A stretch of DNA of 43,675 bases from Antarctobacter albus. GTDB taxonomy: Bacteria > Pseudomonadota > Alphaproteobacteria > Rhodobacterales > Rhodobacteraceae. Positions 8,433 through 16,675 of the stretch are shown in pieces (the first letter of the stretch is position 1; each line of letters begins with the position of its first letter). The DNA lies in contig NZ_FMZI01000024.1 of assembly GCF_900101505.1 (NCBI RefSeq), positions 1-43,675 of the forward strand, in the 5' to 3' direction. A program made the position numbers and the translations under genes. The notes beneath the pieces were generated by a model. The model made no database searches, was not told where the DNA came from, and worked only from the letters and a program-made list of their open reading frames with translations.

Positions 8433-9290
8433 TCAGGCTTGACGATGTTCCGGCCTTGGCCGGGCGTCCGGCGATTTCCTGCGTGTGATCCGGCGCGGTA
8501 CGATCCTTGGCTCGGTGCCGGCACCGGCATAAGGCGGGGGCGCGGTCCGCATGGTCGCCGATCTTGGTGTGGCAGGGCGCGGAGCCTGAACCGGGGCAGG
8601 TGGCTCCAGCCCCTCGAGCGCGTGGCAGAGAAAGCGCACCAGGGCGGCGGCGCCGGTCGCCTCCAGCACCTCGTCATTGTCGCGGCCCGCCAGCGCGCCG
8701 GTCAGCGAAATCGGCAGGACGTCACGGAACAGGGCCCCGGCCTCGGCCCGGACCCGCGCGACGACGCGCGCCCGGTCCCGCTCTCCTTGCATCTTGTCGA
8801 TGCGGGTGATCAGCAGCAGGCTCTTTGTCCAGAGCTGCGGCGGCACCTGTTCCCAGAGCGCGGCCTCGGACTGGCGCCAGGCCTGGTTGGCGGGGGTGCA
8901 CCAGATCGCCAGGTCGACCTTGGGCAGGAAGGCATCCCAGAAATCCGGTGCCATATTCGGGTCCGAGGTTCCGGGCAGGTCGATCAGGTCACAGGCCTGC
9001 AGGATATCCGCGTCCAGCCGGGCCAGGATCATCCGGGTGTCTTCGGGCGATACCGCTGTCCAGTCCTCGGCGGGCAGGGGCGTTGCACTGCCGTCCGTAC
9101 CGACGCGTTGGGCACCGGGGGCGCCCAGTTGATACCAGACCGGCGGCAGCTGCGTGGCCGTGACCTGTACCGGAGAGCTGTTCTGCCCCAGCAGAAGGTT
9201 GGCCAGGGTGCTCTTGCCCGCGCTGAATTCACCCATCAGGGCAACGCGCGGCTTGCGGGCGCCCGGGTCGGTTGGATGATCGTCTGTCAT
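8433..9290 (-). CDS. small dynamin-like/TRAFAC GTPase
   Basis: 285 residues from the ATG at 9290, which overlaps the stop of the large GTPase gene as ATGA. G motifs are intact: G1 GEFSAGKST (residues 20-28), candidate G2 Thr in VTATQ, G3 DLPGT (104-108), G4 TRID (162-165). The GEFSAGKST form is typical of dynamin-like and related septation/remodelling GTPases. The last 60 residues are Pro/Arg-rich and probably disordered (APRPATPRSATMRTAPPPYAG), which may be a membrane or partner tail or a kinase substrate. The core is clearly paralogous to the degenerate protein at 11320-12435 (both share VDL-x2-WC and LW-x3-P blocks). It probably acts with the large dynamin-like protein encoded just upstream. 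Confidence 0.85.
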   Translation of the reverse strand: MTDDHPTDPGARKPRVALMGEFSAGKSTLANLLLGQNSSPVQVTATQLPPVWYQLGAPGAQRVGTDGSATPLPAEDWTAVSPEDTRMILARLDADILQACDLIDLPGTSDPNMAPDFWDAFLPKVDLAIWCTPANQAWRQSEAALWEQVPPQLWTKSLLLITRIDKMQGERDRARVVARVRAEAGALFRDVLPISLTGALAGRDNDEVLEATGAAALVRFLCHALEGLEPPAPVQAPRPATPRSATMRTAPPPYAGAGTEPRIVPRRITRRKSPDARPRPEHRQA

Positions 9291-11272
9291 GATGCGGACC
9301 TCTGCAGTCGGTTCCTGGGGGCTGTGGCCTGTGGGAATACGGCGCTGTCCTGGGTCAGGCCGGTCAGGATGTCGCGCTGACCCTGGATGAACTCGGTCAG
9401 CGTGTTGCGCAGCTCTTGCGAGAATGGCGCGGCGCACTGGTGGTGCAGGGCCTCGACCACGGGTTTCGTTTCCTCGTGGATCAGGCGCGAGAAGTCATCG
9501 GCAAAGGCGTGGTAGCCGCGTTGACGCCGCCAGAACCGCGCCCACCAGCTGCCCCGCAGGTCCAGAGCGATGGTCTGGCCAAGACTGATCGGTGCGGGGG
9601 CCGAGGGCAGTGGCGGCGGTTTGATCGCAGGTCCGTCGGTTTCCAGCGCGAAGGCCGTCCGGTAGAGCGCGCCGATGTCCTCGGCCGCCCCGGCCAGGAC
9701 CTCTGTCCCGGCCTTGCCCGCACCCTGGACAAAGACCTTGTAGGCGCTGCGCAACAGCATCCGAAGCCCGGAGGGATCGTAGGTCCAGACCTCGCCTTCG
9801 CCGTAGTGTTCGAGGTGCTTGACCAGGGACCCGGTGGCCCGTCCAAGGAAGGCGCGGCGCGCATTGTCGGACCGGTTGGCAAAGGCTTCGTGCATCCGGG
9901 CCAGGTGGGACTCGAGCGCCGCGCAGGCGCGGTCCTCGATCCGGTCGAGCTGGTGCGCAATGTCCGGCGCGGCCATCGTCGGCTGCCGCGGTTCGAACCT
10001 GCCGGACCCGTCTCGGGGCACGCTGATGTCCTTGCCTGTCTGCAGGTTGTCGAGCGCCACCTTCAACGTCTGTTCAAGGCGGGCGCCCACCCCCTGTTCG
10101 ACCCGCTGGGCAATGGCGTCGCCAAGGGCGGGCAGGCCGGAAAGCTGCCAGATGATCTCTTGCGGAGGCAGATGGGCCAGTGCGCCGGTGACATGTGCCT
10201 CGGCCCAGCTGACCAGCGCCTCGGCGCTGTCGCTGCCCAGGTCGTCAAGGCGGCCCGCAACGGCGTGATGACCCCAGTAGCCGGAGCCGAAGATGATCTC
10301 GGCCTCCTGCGGACCATCGAACCGGCGCAGGGTGGCGAGGATGCTGGCGTGGATTTCCGGAACGGCGCTGACCGGGTCCGCGAGCTCGTCGATCCGGTTC
10401 ACGAAGATGATGACATCGCGCGATTTCACGTTCGAGATCAGCCGGATCAGGCCCAGGTCGACGGAGGAAAGCGCCTGTTGCGCCGACAGGACCATCACGC
10501 AAAGCCGGCTGCCGCGCAGGGCGTTGATGGTGATCTGTTCGCGGATCATGAAGGTGTCGTTGACGCCCGGCGTGTCGCGGATGCACAGGCCCAGAGGCAG
10601 GTCCGGCCCGGGGAACCAGAGGTCCGCCGATTTGGTGATATCGGCGAACCGGCCCTGATCGGGGCTGCCGTCTGCCGCTTCCCAGAAATCGTCGCCTAGG
10701 CAGACATACCGCTGGATCAGCTCCTGGTCGAAGGTGTCGTAGTCATGGGTCTGGCCCAGCAGCATCTGGAACTTGCGCCCCAGCCGTGCCTTGGATTTCT
10801 CGCGCATCTCGTCCAGTTGCGCGCGGACCTTTTCCAGCTCGGTGTCCGCCCCGGCCCGGGCGGCGATTTCGCCGACGCGGCCACCCTGGCGGATCAGGTG
10901 GTCCCATTCCTCGTTGGTAAAGAACCGGAAGGCGGCGCGGCGGTCCTGCGGTTTCAGCTGCGGCGACATGTGCAGCGAGGTCACGACCGAGGTCCAGGGG
11001 TTCACATCCGCGGGCAGCAGGTCCGGCCAGCCGGTGAGCGCGTTCACCAGCGTGGTCTTGCCTGCCTTGACTTGCCCGATGAAGGTTACCGAGGGTTCGA
11101 ATGCACGGATCTGGCGGCGGTATTCGCGGGCCTGATGGGCGATGCTCTCCTCGCCGCATTGCGCCATTTCGGAAAATCGCAGGTCCAGATCGGCCAGCCG
11201 TTCGGCAAGGTCGGAAAAACCGTCAAAGGCCCTGGGCGGCGTTGCGTTCGGGTCCGTCGAAACCTGTGTCAT
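9287..11272 (-). CDS. large bacterial dynamin-like GTPase
   Basis: 661 residues from the ATG at 11272. The frame extends further upstream, but only through Arg-rich shadow sequence antisense in style. G1 is GQVKAGKTT (66-74), G2 lies in ADVNPWTSVVTSL, G3 is RDTPGVND and G4 is VNRIDE. A long helical region with extended neck-like segments follows. The C-terminus has a Trp/Arg cluster, GSWWARFWRRQRG, then a helix (FADDFSRLIHEETKPVVEAL). That Trp/Arg patch is a plausible membrane-contact paddle, an inference. Domain order fits bacterial dynamin-like proteins, which remodel or fuse membranes. It sits between a degenerate and an intact small GTPase in one operon, recalling paired bacterial dynamins that act as hetero-oligomers. 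Confidence 0.85.
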   Translation of the reverse strand: MTQVSTDPNATPPRAFDGFSDLAERLADLDLRFSEMAQCGEESIAHQAREYRRQIRAFEPSVTFIGQVKAGKTTLVNALTGWPDLLPADVNPWTSVVTSLHMSPQLKPQDRRAAFRFFTNEEWDHLIRQGGRVGEIAARAGADTELEKVRAQLDEMREKSKARLGRKFQMLLGQTHDYDTFDQELIQRYVCLGDDFWEAADGSPDQGRFADITKSADLWFPGPDLPLGLCIRDTPGVNDTFMIREQITINALRGSRLCVMVLSAQQALSSVDLGLIRLISNVKSRDVIIFVNRIDELADPVSAVPEIHASILATLRRFDGPQEAEIIFGSGYWGHHAVAGRLDDLGSDSAEALVSWAEAHVTGALAHLPPQEIIWQLSGLPALGDAIAQRVEQGVGARLEQTLKVALDNLQTGKDISVPRDGSGRFEPRQPTMAAPDIAHQLDRIEDRACAALESHLARMHEAFANRSDNARRAFLGRATGSLVKHLEHYGEGEVWTYDPSGLRMLLRSAYKVFVQGAGKAGTEVLAGAAEDIGALYRTAFALETDGPAIKPPPLPSAPAPISLGQTIALDLRGSWWARFWRRQRGYHAFADDFSRLIHEETKPVVEALHHQCAAPFSQELRNTLTEFIQGQRDILTGLTQDSAVFPQATAPRNRLQRSAS

Positions 11273-11319
11273 GCGTCTTGTCTCACCTGTGTATCCTCTT
11301 GCGGGACCTTTTCCGACCG

Positions 11320-12435
11320 TCAGGCGGCCATGTGCTGCTCGACATCCTGCCGGACCTGCAGCAGCAATTGCGCGGCATCGGCCAGTTGCTCGGCGCCGCC
11401 CTCGATCCGCAGCAGCAGGGCGAGGTCCTGGGCCTCGTCGAACCGTGCGACGAGGTCGGGCAGATGTTCCTGCAGGCTGTCGGACCCGGCGGCCTTGTCG
11501 GCCAGCAAGGCGAAAGCCGCTTCGAAAGCGTTGAAGAGCGCGTCTTCTTCGCATGCTCCCTCAAGGGTCGTGGCAAGGTCGTTGGCCGTGTCGCGGACCG
11601 CGTGAAAGACCCGGGCAAGGTCGCGCGCGGCCTCCGGCGGGAGAACTGTGGGATGCGGAATGACCTGTGCCGTCGGTTTATTCGCTGTAGCCGGTGCAGG
11701 GGGCGTAGGGGCACCGTAACGATGCAAGAGCATCTGGGCTGCGTGGATGTCCTGCTGGCTGGCGTCCCGGATCACCTGGTCAAGATGCGCGATCAGCGGG
11801 GCCAGCCCTTCGGCGGTGGCGGGGTCGACCTTGAGCTGCCCGTCGAAGTCCGCGCCTGCGGCTGCGGCAGGCGATTGCCTGCCAGTCAAGACCAGCAGCG
11901 CGTGATTGTGCAGCCGCTCCGGGGCCGCCTGCCAGAGTTCACGTTCGAAATCACTCCAGTCCTGCGAACACCAGAGGGAAAGGTCGACGCGCGGCGCGGC
12001 CCAGGACAGGCCGGCGCGCAGGTCTGCCGCGCTGGTGTCGGTGACAACCATCAAGAGGCGTCGTCCCGACAGGGCCGGATCGGGGGATGCGATCTGCAGG
12101 AACACGGGCGCCTGGGCAAGGAGATCGGGTGCGGGCAGGCCCTCGGCCTCGATCCGGTTGCCGTCGGGCAGCATGGCGCTGGTCCCCGGGGCGTCACCGG
12201 GTTGCAGCTCCAGCGTCGGCAAGGCGTGTTGTGCAAACTCGGGGGGCAGCCCGCCCAGGGCCGCCAGGATCCTGCGCTTTCCGGCCCCGGGCAGGCCAAG
12301 AATACCGATGCGCACCGGCGCCGCCAGTTTCTCGGCCAGGGCAGCGCAACTTGCGCGGGCCTTCGCGGACAGGCGGGCATCGGCGCAGAGGGCCCGCAGC
12401 CCGGCGAGGGTTTGCGCTTGGTTTGCTTGGCTCAT
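11320..12435 (-). CDS. degenerate GTPase paralogue (pseudo-GTPase)
   Basis: 371 residues from the ATG at 12435, overlapping the PP2C stop as ATGA. The N-terminal helical stretch leads into VRIGILGLPGAGKRRI: a P-loop in which the Ser/Thr after GK is Arg (GLPGAGKR, 47-54). The G3 position reads VTDTSA instead of DxxG, and G4 reads LTGRQ instead of T/NKxD. Flanking blocks (VDLSLWC 150-156, ELWQAAPERL) align with VDLAIWC and ALWEQVPPQL of the GTPase at 8433-9290, so it is a homologue that lost catalytic residues. The C-terminal 100 residues are helical and acidic. A likely role is a non-hydrolysing partner or scaffold for the cluster GTPases. An ordinary divergent ATPase is less likely but possible. 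Confidence 0.75.
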   Translation of the reverse strand: MSQANQAQTLAGLRALCADARLSAKARASCAALAEKLAAPVRIGILGLPGAGKRRILAALGGLPPEFAQHALPTLELQPGDAPGTSAMLPDGNRIEAEGLPAPDLLAQAPVFLQIASPDPALSGRRLLMVVTDTSAADLRAGLSWAAPRVDLSLWCSQDWSDFERELWQAAPERLHNHALLVLTGRQSPAAAAGADFDGQLKVDPATAEGLAPLIAHLDQVIRDASQQDIHAAQMLLHRYGAPTPPAPATANKPTAQVIPHPTVLPPEAARDLARVFHAVRDTANDLATTLEGACEEDALFNAFEAAFALLADKAAGSDSLQEHLPDLVARFDEAQDLALLLRIEGGAEQLADAAQLLLQVRQDVEQHMAA

Positions 12436-13313
12436 AGTCCGGCTCTCCGCTTGAGCGGCACCAGTCCCGCCAGCCCGTCCATCCCGAGCCGGGGCCATTT
12501 CACGGCGAAAGATCTGGCGCGGCGCGAAAGCACCGTGCGGGGACAGAGGAGCATGCGGATCACGACCAGAGAGACATTGTCCTGCTGGTCCGCTTTCTTG
12601 GCCTCGACCGCAGCCAGCAGGGCGCGGGTCAAAGCGGCGCTCTCTGTCGCTGGGCGCCGCCCTAGGATCTGGGCAATCTCGCCTTCGTCGAGAACGTTCA
12701 ACCCGTCACTGGCCAACAGGACGATGTCCCCGGGTTCCAGCGCCAGCGCCTCGGCCGGGCAATCGACCAGGGGCACGCTCTGGCCGGTGACGGCGGAGGT
12801 CAGGCAATGGCGGTGGGGATGGGTACGGGCGGCCTCGGGCGTGATCGCGCCGCGTTCCGACATGAGATCCAGCTGCGCGCCCATCGAATGCAGCACGTTC
12901 AGACGTCGCAACGCGCCGTCTCGAAAGAGGTACAGCGGGCTGTCCCCGACGGAAAGCCAGCGCAGCCCGGCGGCGTCCACGCGCAGGGCCACGAGTGTCC
13001 CGCCGGTGTCGGCGCTGATGCACTCCGCGTCGATATGCTGTTTCAGGCGGGCGTTGGCGCTGTCCAGCGCGGTGCGAAATCCGGGATCGCCCTGCAAGGA
13101 GGCGCGGGCCGCGGCCAGGTACAGCTCGGCGAACATCTCGCTGACAAGGATGCGGCTTGCGAGGTCGCCGTCATCATGACCACCCATGCCGTCCGACAGC
13201 ACGGCCAGCCCGGGCAAGCCGCCCTCGGGAAACTGCGCGATCAGCGCGTCTTCCTGCCGGCTGCGCAGCCCGAGGAACTGGCCCGAGGCCGCGTCGGTGG
13301 CCAGCTCAGCCAT
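12432..13313 (-). CDS. PP2C-family protein Ser/Thr phosphatase
   Basis: 293 residues. The start at 13313 (AGGA upstream) gives an 8-bp overlap with the FHA gene; a further ATG at 13328 has no Shine-Dalgarno. PP2C motifs in order: RSRQEDA (metal-site Asp), LSDGMGGHDDGD (41-44 DGMG), ADTGGTLVAL, WLSVGDSPLYLFRDG, LTSAVTGQ, PGDIVLLASDGLNVL and DNVSLVVI. All metal-binding Asp positions are present, so it should be an active Mn/Mg-dependent phosphatase. The last 50 residues are basic and outside the domain. It probably reverses phosphorylation by the kinase encoded at the head of the operon. Confidence 0.92.
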   Translation of the reverse strand: MAELATDAASGQFLGLRSRQEDALIAQFPEGGLPGLAVLSDGMGGHDDGDLASRILVSEMFAELYLAAARASLQGDPGFRTALDSANARLKQHIDAECISADTGGTLVALRVDAAGLRWLSVGDSPLYLFRDGALRRLNVLHSMGAQLDLMSERGAITPEAARTHPHRHCLTSAVTGQSVPLVDCPAEALALEPGDIVLLASDGLNVLDEGEIAQILGRRPATESAALTRALLAAVEAKKADQQDNVSLVVIRMLLCPRTVLSRRARSFAVKWPRLGMDGLAGLVPLKRRAGL

Positions 13314-14208
13314 TGTCCTGCGCCCCATCTTCAGGGCCGGCCCAGGACATGCCCTCGCCGCAGAAGGCCACGAAGCGCAGCAGGGTCTTGCCGATGCGGA
13401 TGGTGTCGCCGTCGTGCAATTCCTCGGTGCTGAGCAGGGGCTTGTCGTTCAGGCGCACGATATTGGCCTTGCCGCCGTGGCCGATATAGCTGCGGTTGTC
13501 ATCCTCGTCGTAGGCGATGGCCAGGTGTCGGTCGCGGGAAATGGCACTGTCGCCGAAATCCAGGGTCACGGTCTGGTCCGGATCGCGCCCAACGGTCGAC
13601 AGGCCCGCAGTCAGCGTAAAGCTGGCACCGCGGCCCGGTCCGTCGATCACGACGATCCAGCCGATGGGGAAGAAGGGTTCGGCGCCCGGCGCACTTGCGG
13701 CGGGGGCGGCCATCGGGTCCGGACCGGCGGGCTCGGCGTGGAATCCCAGCAGCCGTGTCTTGACCCGCTGCAAACTGGGCCTTGGCACATCTTGAGGCTC
13801 TGTACCCATCGCGGAGGCGCTGCGCGCCAGCGCCGAGGGTTCGGGGCCGGGGGACGACGGTGGGGCAGGGGCTACCGTTTTGTCCGGTTCCAGGTCCCAG
13901 ATCCTGGGGCTGGTGGCGGCGGCCGAGTCCAGGTCGAGCGGGGGCAGGTCCACCGCATCGGGCGCCGCGGGCGCGGCCCATTCCTGCCGCGGTGACGGTT
14001 GGGGTCGTTCCGGGCGGGGCACATGGTTGCGTGCGGCGCGGGCACTGTCGATGTCGCAGTTTCGCGGGTCCTGTTCGGCCGCCATGCGCCCGGCAAGATC
14101 ATCCCAGGGGTCGCGCGCGGGCGCATCCTGCGGAGGCGTGTCCAGCGCGGGATCGGATACCGGGCGTCTCCGCGCGATCAGGTTCTTGATACCCTGCATG
14201 TCCTTCAC
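13306..14208 (-). CDS. FHA-domain phosphothreonine-binding protein
   Basis: 300 residues from a GTG at 14208 with GAGG upstream, 7 bases after the kinase stop; an ATG at 14199 is an equally possible start. Residues 1-180 are low-complexity (Pro, Ala, Asp-rich) with several Thr/Ser-Pro sites, probably disordered. Residues about 190-290 form an FHA domain: STVGRDPDQTV (the Gly-Arg phosphopeptide loop), SAISRDRHLAI (the Ser and Arg/His core), then a LNDKPL turn where NG is usual, and LHDGDTIRIGKTLLRF. It would bind a phosphothreonine made by the adjacent kinase, perhaps in its own disordered arm or on one of the GTPases. The kinase-FHA-PP2C order resembles regulatory modules of type VI secretion, but no secretion genes are present here. 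Confidence 0.9.
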   Translation of the reverse strand: MKDMQGIKNLIARRRPVSDPALDTPPQDAPARDPWDDLAGRMAAEQDPRNCDIDSARAARNHVPRPERPQPSPRQEWAAPAAPDAVDLPPLDLDSAAATSPRIWDLEPDKTVAPAPPSSPGPEPSALARSASAMGTEPQDVPRPSLQRVKTRLLGFHAEPAGPDPMAAPAASAPGAEPFFPIGWIVVIDGPGRGASFTLTAGLSTVGRDPDQTVTLDFGDSAISRDRHLAIAYDEDDNRSYIGHGGKANIVRLNDKPLLSTEELHDGDTIRIGKTLLRFVAFCGEGMSWAGPEDGAQDNG

Positions 14209-14215
14209 CCTTTCC

Positions 14216-15541
14216 TCATAGGTTCGTTTCCAGCGTTTGCCGCCGACTTCGGCCGGACCAGGATAGAAGTGCGCTCAGCGAAAAGCGGCGGCGGCGCGGT
14301 GGCGGCGGGGCCAATTCTCCTTCCGCGGCCTCTTCTTCCGGCGGTTCCGGTTCGGCTTCACTGACCCAGTCGGCGGGGTCCTCGTTCAGGATCGCCCAGT
14401 ACGCGCGTTCGGCGGCGCGCTTTGCCTCTTCGGGATCGGGGCGGGGCGCGCGCTTGACGTGGGCGCTGCGCGCGTCGCCGTCCTCGGCGATGGCGGCGTG
14501 GTTGCTGGCCACCATTTCGGCGATCTTCGACTCGATCTCCGGGTCGACGGGCGGGGCGGCGACGCATGGCTCTGGCGCCTGTGTCGGGGCAGCGGGGGCA
14601 AGAAGCGACGGGCGCCGCCCTGCCAGCGCATCCAACCATTCGTCGGCGCTTTGCAACCGGTCCTTGGAAAACAGGTTCAGACAGCGGTCGATCGCCGCCA
14701 AAAGGTGCGGGTCGTGTTGGGGAAAGCGGCCTGACAGCGGGCGGAAAGGATCGGGACGCTGTTCGGCCACTGCCGCCAGCCGCAGGCTGCTGTTTGGCGG
14801 TGGGCTGCCTTCGATCAGGTGGACGAAGGTCGCCGCCAGGGCATAGAGATCACTGGACCGGGATTGCGCGCTGCCGGCGATGTAGAATTCCTGCGGGGAA
14901 TAGCCGTCCTTGACCGTGTGCACCCGCGACAGCACGCGGCTGGCCTGTGTCGCGCTTTGCCGTGCGGCCCCGAAATCGATCAGAACCGGCGTGCCCATCG
15001 TGTCCAGCAGGATGTTGTCCGGGGAAATGTCGCGGTGGAGGATGCCGTTGCGGTGGACGTAGCTGAGCGCCTGCAAGAGCAGAACCGCCAGTTCGCGCAC
15101 CGCCTCGGGCGTCAGCGCGTCAGGGTGCTGGTCCAGCAGGTCGAAAAGGTCCGTTCCCTCGACGAAATCCAGCGCCATGTAGGCGGTGCCGTTGGCCTCA
15201 AAGATCTGGTGCACGCCGACGATATTGGGATGCTGCAGTTGTGCCAGCGCGCGCGCCTCCTTCTGGAACAGCTCGACCGCGCGGGTGAAGTCCATGTCGT
15301 AGCTTTTCGACCGCAGGCGGACGTCTTCGCCCCGGCGGCAGCAGATGGCGTTGGGGAAACATTCCTTGATGAGGACACGGCGCCCCAGGCTGTCGCGGGC
15401 CAGGTAGGTGATGCCGAAGCCGCCGGAATTCAGGTAGGTGTCGACGGTGTATTGCCCGTTGCACAGGGTCGTGCCCGGCGGCAGACCGTCGCCAAGGGTC
15501 TCGGCGGGTTCGGAAACCGGAAATTGCGACTGGACTGTCAT
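14216..15541 (-). CDS. Hanks-type Ser/Thr protein kinase
   Basis: 441 residues from the ATG at 15541 (AGGAG nine bases upstream); the frame continues upstream without a better start. Kinase motifs: Gly loop LNSGGFGITYLARD (38-50), catalytic Lys59 in VLIKE, probable alpha-C Glu95, HRDISPDN (169-176, Asp171 and Asn176), IDFG (188-191) and activation-segment end SPQEFY. All catalytic residues are present. The C-terminal 130 residues are acidic and Pro-rich, ending in an Arg cluster PPPPRRRRF and a short hydrophobic stretch (SLSALLSW), with no clear membrane helix, so it is probably cytosolic. It is the first gene of the eight-gene unit and diverges from kynA. Likely targets are the FHA protein and the GTPase tails. 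Confidence 0.93.
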   Translation of the reverse strand: MTVQSQFPVSEPAETLGDGLPPGTTLCNGQYTVDTYLNSGGFGITYLARDSLGRRVLIKECFPNAICCRRGEDVRLRSKSYDMDFTRAVELFQKEARALAQLQHPNIVGVHQIFEANGTAYMALDFVEGTDLFDLLDQHPDALTPEAVRELAVLLLQALSYVHRNGILHRDISPDNILLDTMGTPVLIDFGAARQSATQASRVLSRVHTVKDGYSPQEFYIAGSAQSRSSDLYALAATFVHLIEGSPPPNSSLRLAAVAEQRPDPFRPLSGRFPQHDPHLLAAIDRCLNLFSKDRLQSADEWLDALAGRRPSLLAPAAPTQAPEPCVAAPPVDPEIESKIAEMVASNHAAIAEDGDARSAHVKRAPRPDPEEAKRAAERAYWAILNEDPADWVSEAEPEPPEEEAAEGELAPPPPRRRRFSLSALLSWSGRSRRQTLETNL

Positions 15542-15814
15542 ACCTCGATACTCCTGTTCGAACGGGACAGGCTGCGGGCGGGGCCGGATGCGGTGCAGGG
15601 TGCGTTCAATCCCGAAATCATCAGCCGTTGCGGGCCGGGCGGTGTCTGAATTGGGACGAAAATGCGTCCCTTGGATCGAAGGAAGTTCAATCTTTATAGG
15701 TAATTGCGACAGTTCGCGAAGCACGCGCCCCGCGCGGTGCCGGCCCTGTCCTGCCGTGACCCCGCGTCATGCCGTCTTGCCAAGGTTCACGATCTGGCGA
15801 AAAGTGGCGCGGAA
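15542..15814. other. divergent intergenic region between kinase and kynA
   Basis: 273 bases that should hold both promoters. It contains one AT-richer patch (around 15688-15705, with TTTATAGG), but I could not find a convincing -35/-10 pair or an operator palindrome. No small ORF with a good ribosome site is evident. Confidence 0.4.
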
Positions 15815-16675
15815 ATGAGCACATCCAGCGATCAAGACCCCGACACCGCCTTCGACCCGTCCAGTGATGGCGCGAAGATGGGATTTGCCGACGCCATGTC
15901 CTATGGCGACTACCTGCATATCGACGCTCTGCTGGACCAGCAGCATTGCCTGAGTGGCGCGCATGACGAGTTGCTGTTCATCATCCAGCATCAGACCTCC
16001 GAACTCTGGATGAAGCTGGCCATTCACGAACTTGGGGCGGCGCGGGATGCCTTGCTGACCGGGGACACGCCCAAGATGTTCAAGATGCTGGCGCGGGTCA
16101 GCCGGATCTTCGAACAGCTGAACAACCAGTGGGATGTGCTGCGCACGATGACGCCCGCCGATTACACCCGGTTCCGCGAGGCGCTGGGCCCGTCGTCGGG
16201 GTTCCAGTCCTACCAGTACCGGATGATCGAATACATCCTGGGCAACCGGAACACCCACATGATGAAGCCGCACGAGCACCTTCCGCAGGTGCGTGCTGCG
16301 CTGGAGGCGGAACTGGCGCGCCCCAGTTTCTACGACGAGGTTGTCGCTTTGTTGTTCCGCACGGTCGATGGGGACGAAGGCGCCATGCCGGCGCCGCAAC
16401 TCGACAGCCCCCATGCCGCCCGCGACGAGATCCAGGCGCGCTGGAAAGTGGTCTATGAAGACATCGACCGCTACTGGACGTTGTATGAACTGGCGGAAAA
16501 GCTGGTCGACCTCGAGGATTACTTCCGCCGCTTGCGGTTCAACCATGTCACCACGGTGGAGCGGGTGATCGGGTTCAAGCGCGGCACCGGGGGCACCTCT
16601 GGCGTGGCCTACCTGCGCCGGATGCTGAGCGTCGAACTGTTCCCGGAACTCTGGCACCTGAGAGGAGAGCTATGA
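15815..16675 (+). CDS. kynA: tryptophan 2,3-dioxygenase
   Basis: 286 residues from the ATG at 15815 (weak GGAA upstream); further upstream codons in frame give a non-conserved Arg/Ala-rich extension. Family signatures: [30 protein letters not shown] (haem/substrate pocket), [32 protein letters not shown], and the Gly-rich loop [15 protein letters not shown] that closes over tryptophan. Length matches bacterial TDO (about 280). It is a cytosolic haem enzyme that opens the indole ring to N-formylkynurenine. It overlaps kynU by 4 bp. No kynurenine formamidase gene is seen here, so that step must be encoded elsewhere. Confidence 0.96.
   Translation: MSTSSDQDPDTAFDPSSDGAKMGFADAMSYGDYLHIDALLDQQHCLSGAHDELLFIIQHQTSELWMKLAIHELGAARDALLTGDTPKMFKMLARVSRIFEQLNNQWDVLRTMTPADYTRFREALGPSSGFQSYQYRMIEYILGNRNTHMMKPHEHLPQVRAALEAELARPSFYDEVVALLFRTVDGDEGAMPAPQLDSPHAARDEIQARWKVVYEDIDRYWTLYELAEKLVDLEDYFRRLRFNHVTTVERVIGFKRGTGGTSGVAYLRRMLSVELFPELWHLRGEL

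Noticed and set aside
7238-15541. Reading the kinase/FHA/PP2C genes as part of a type VI secretion system
   Set aside because: No Tss structural gene, VgrG, Hcp or effector is present; the module is followed by dynamin-like GTPases and flanked by opp and kyn genes.
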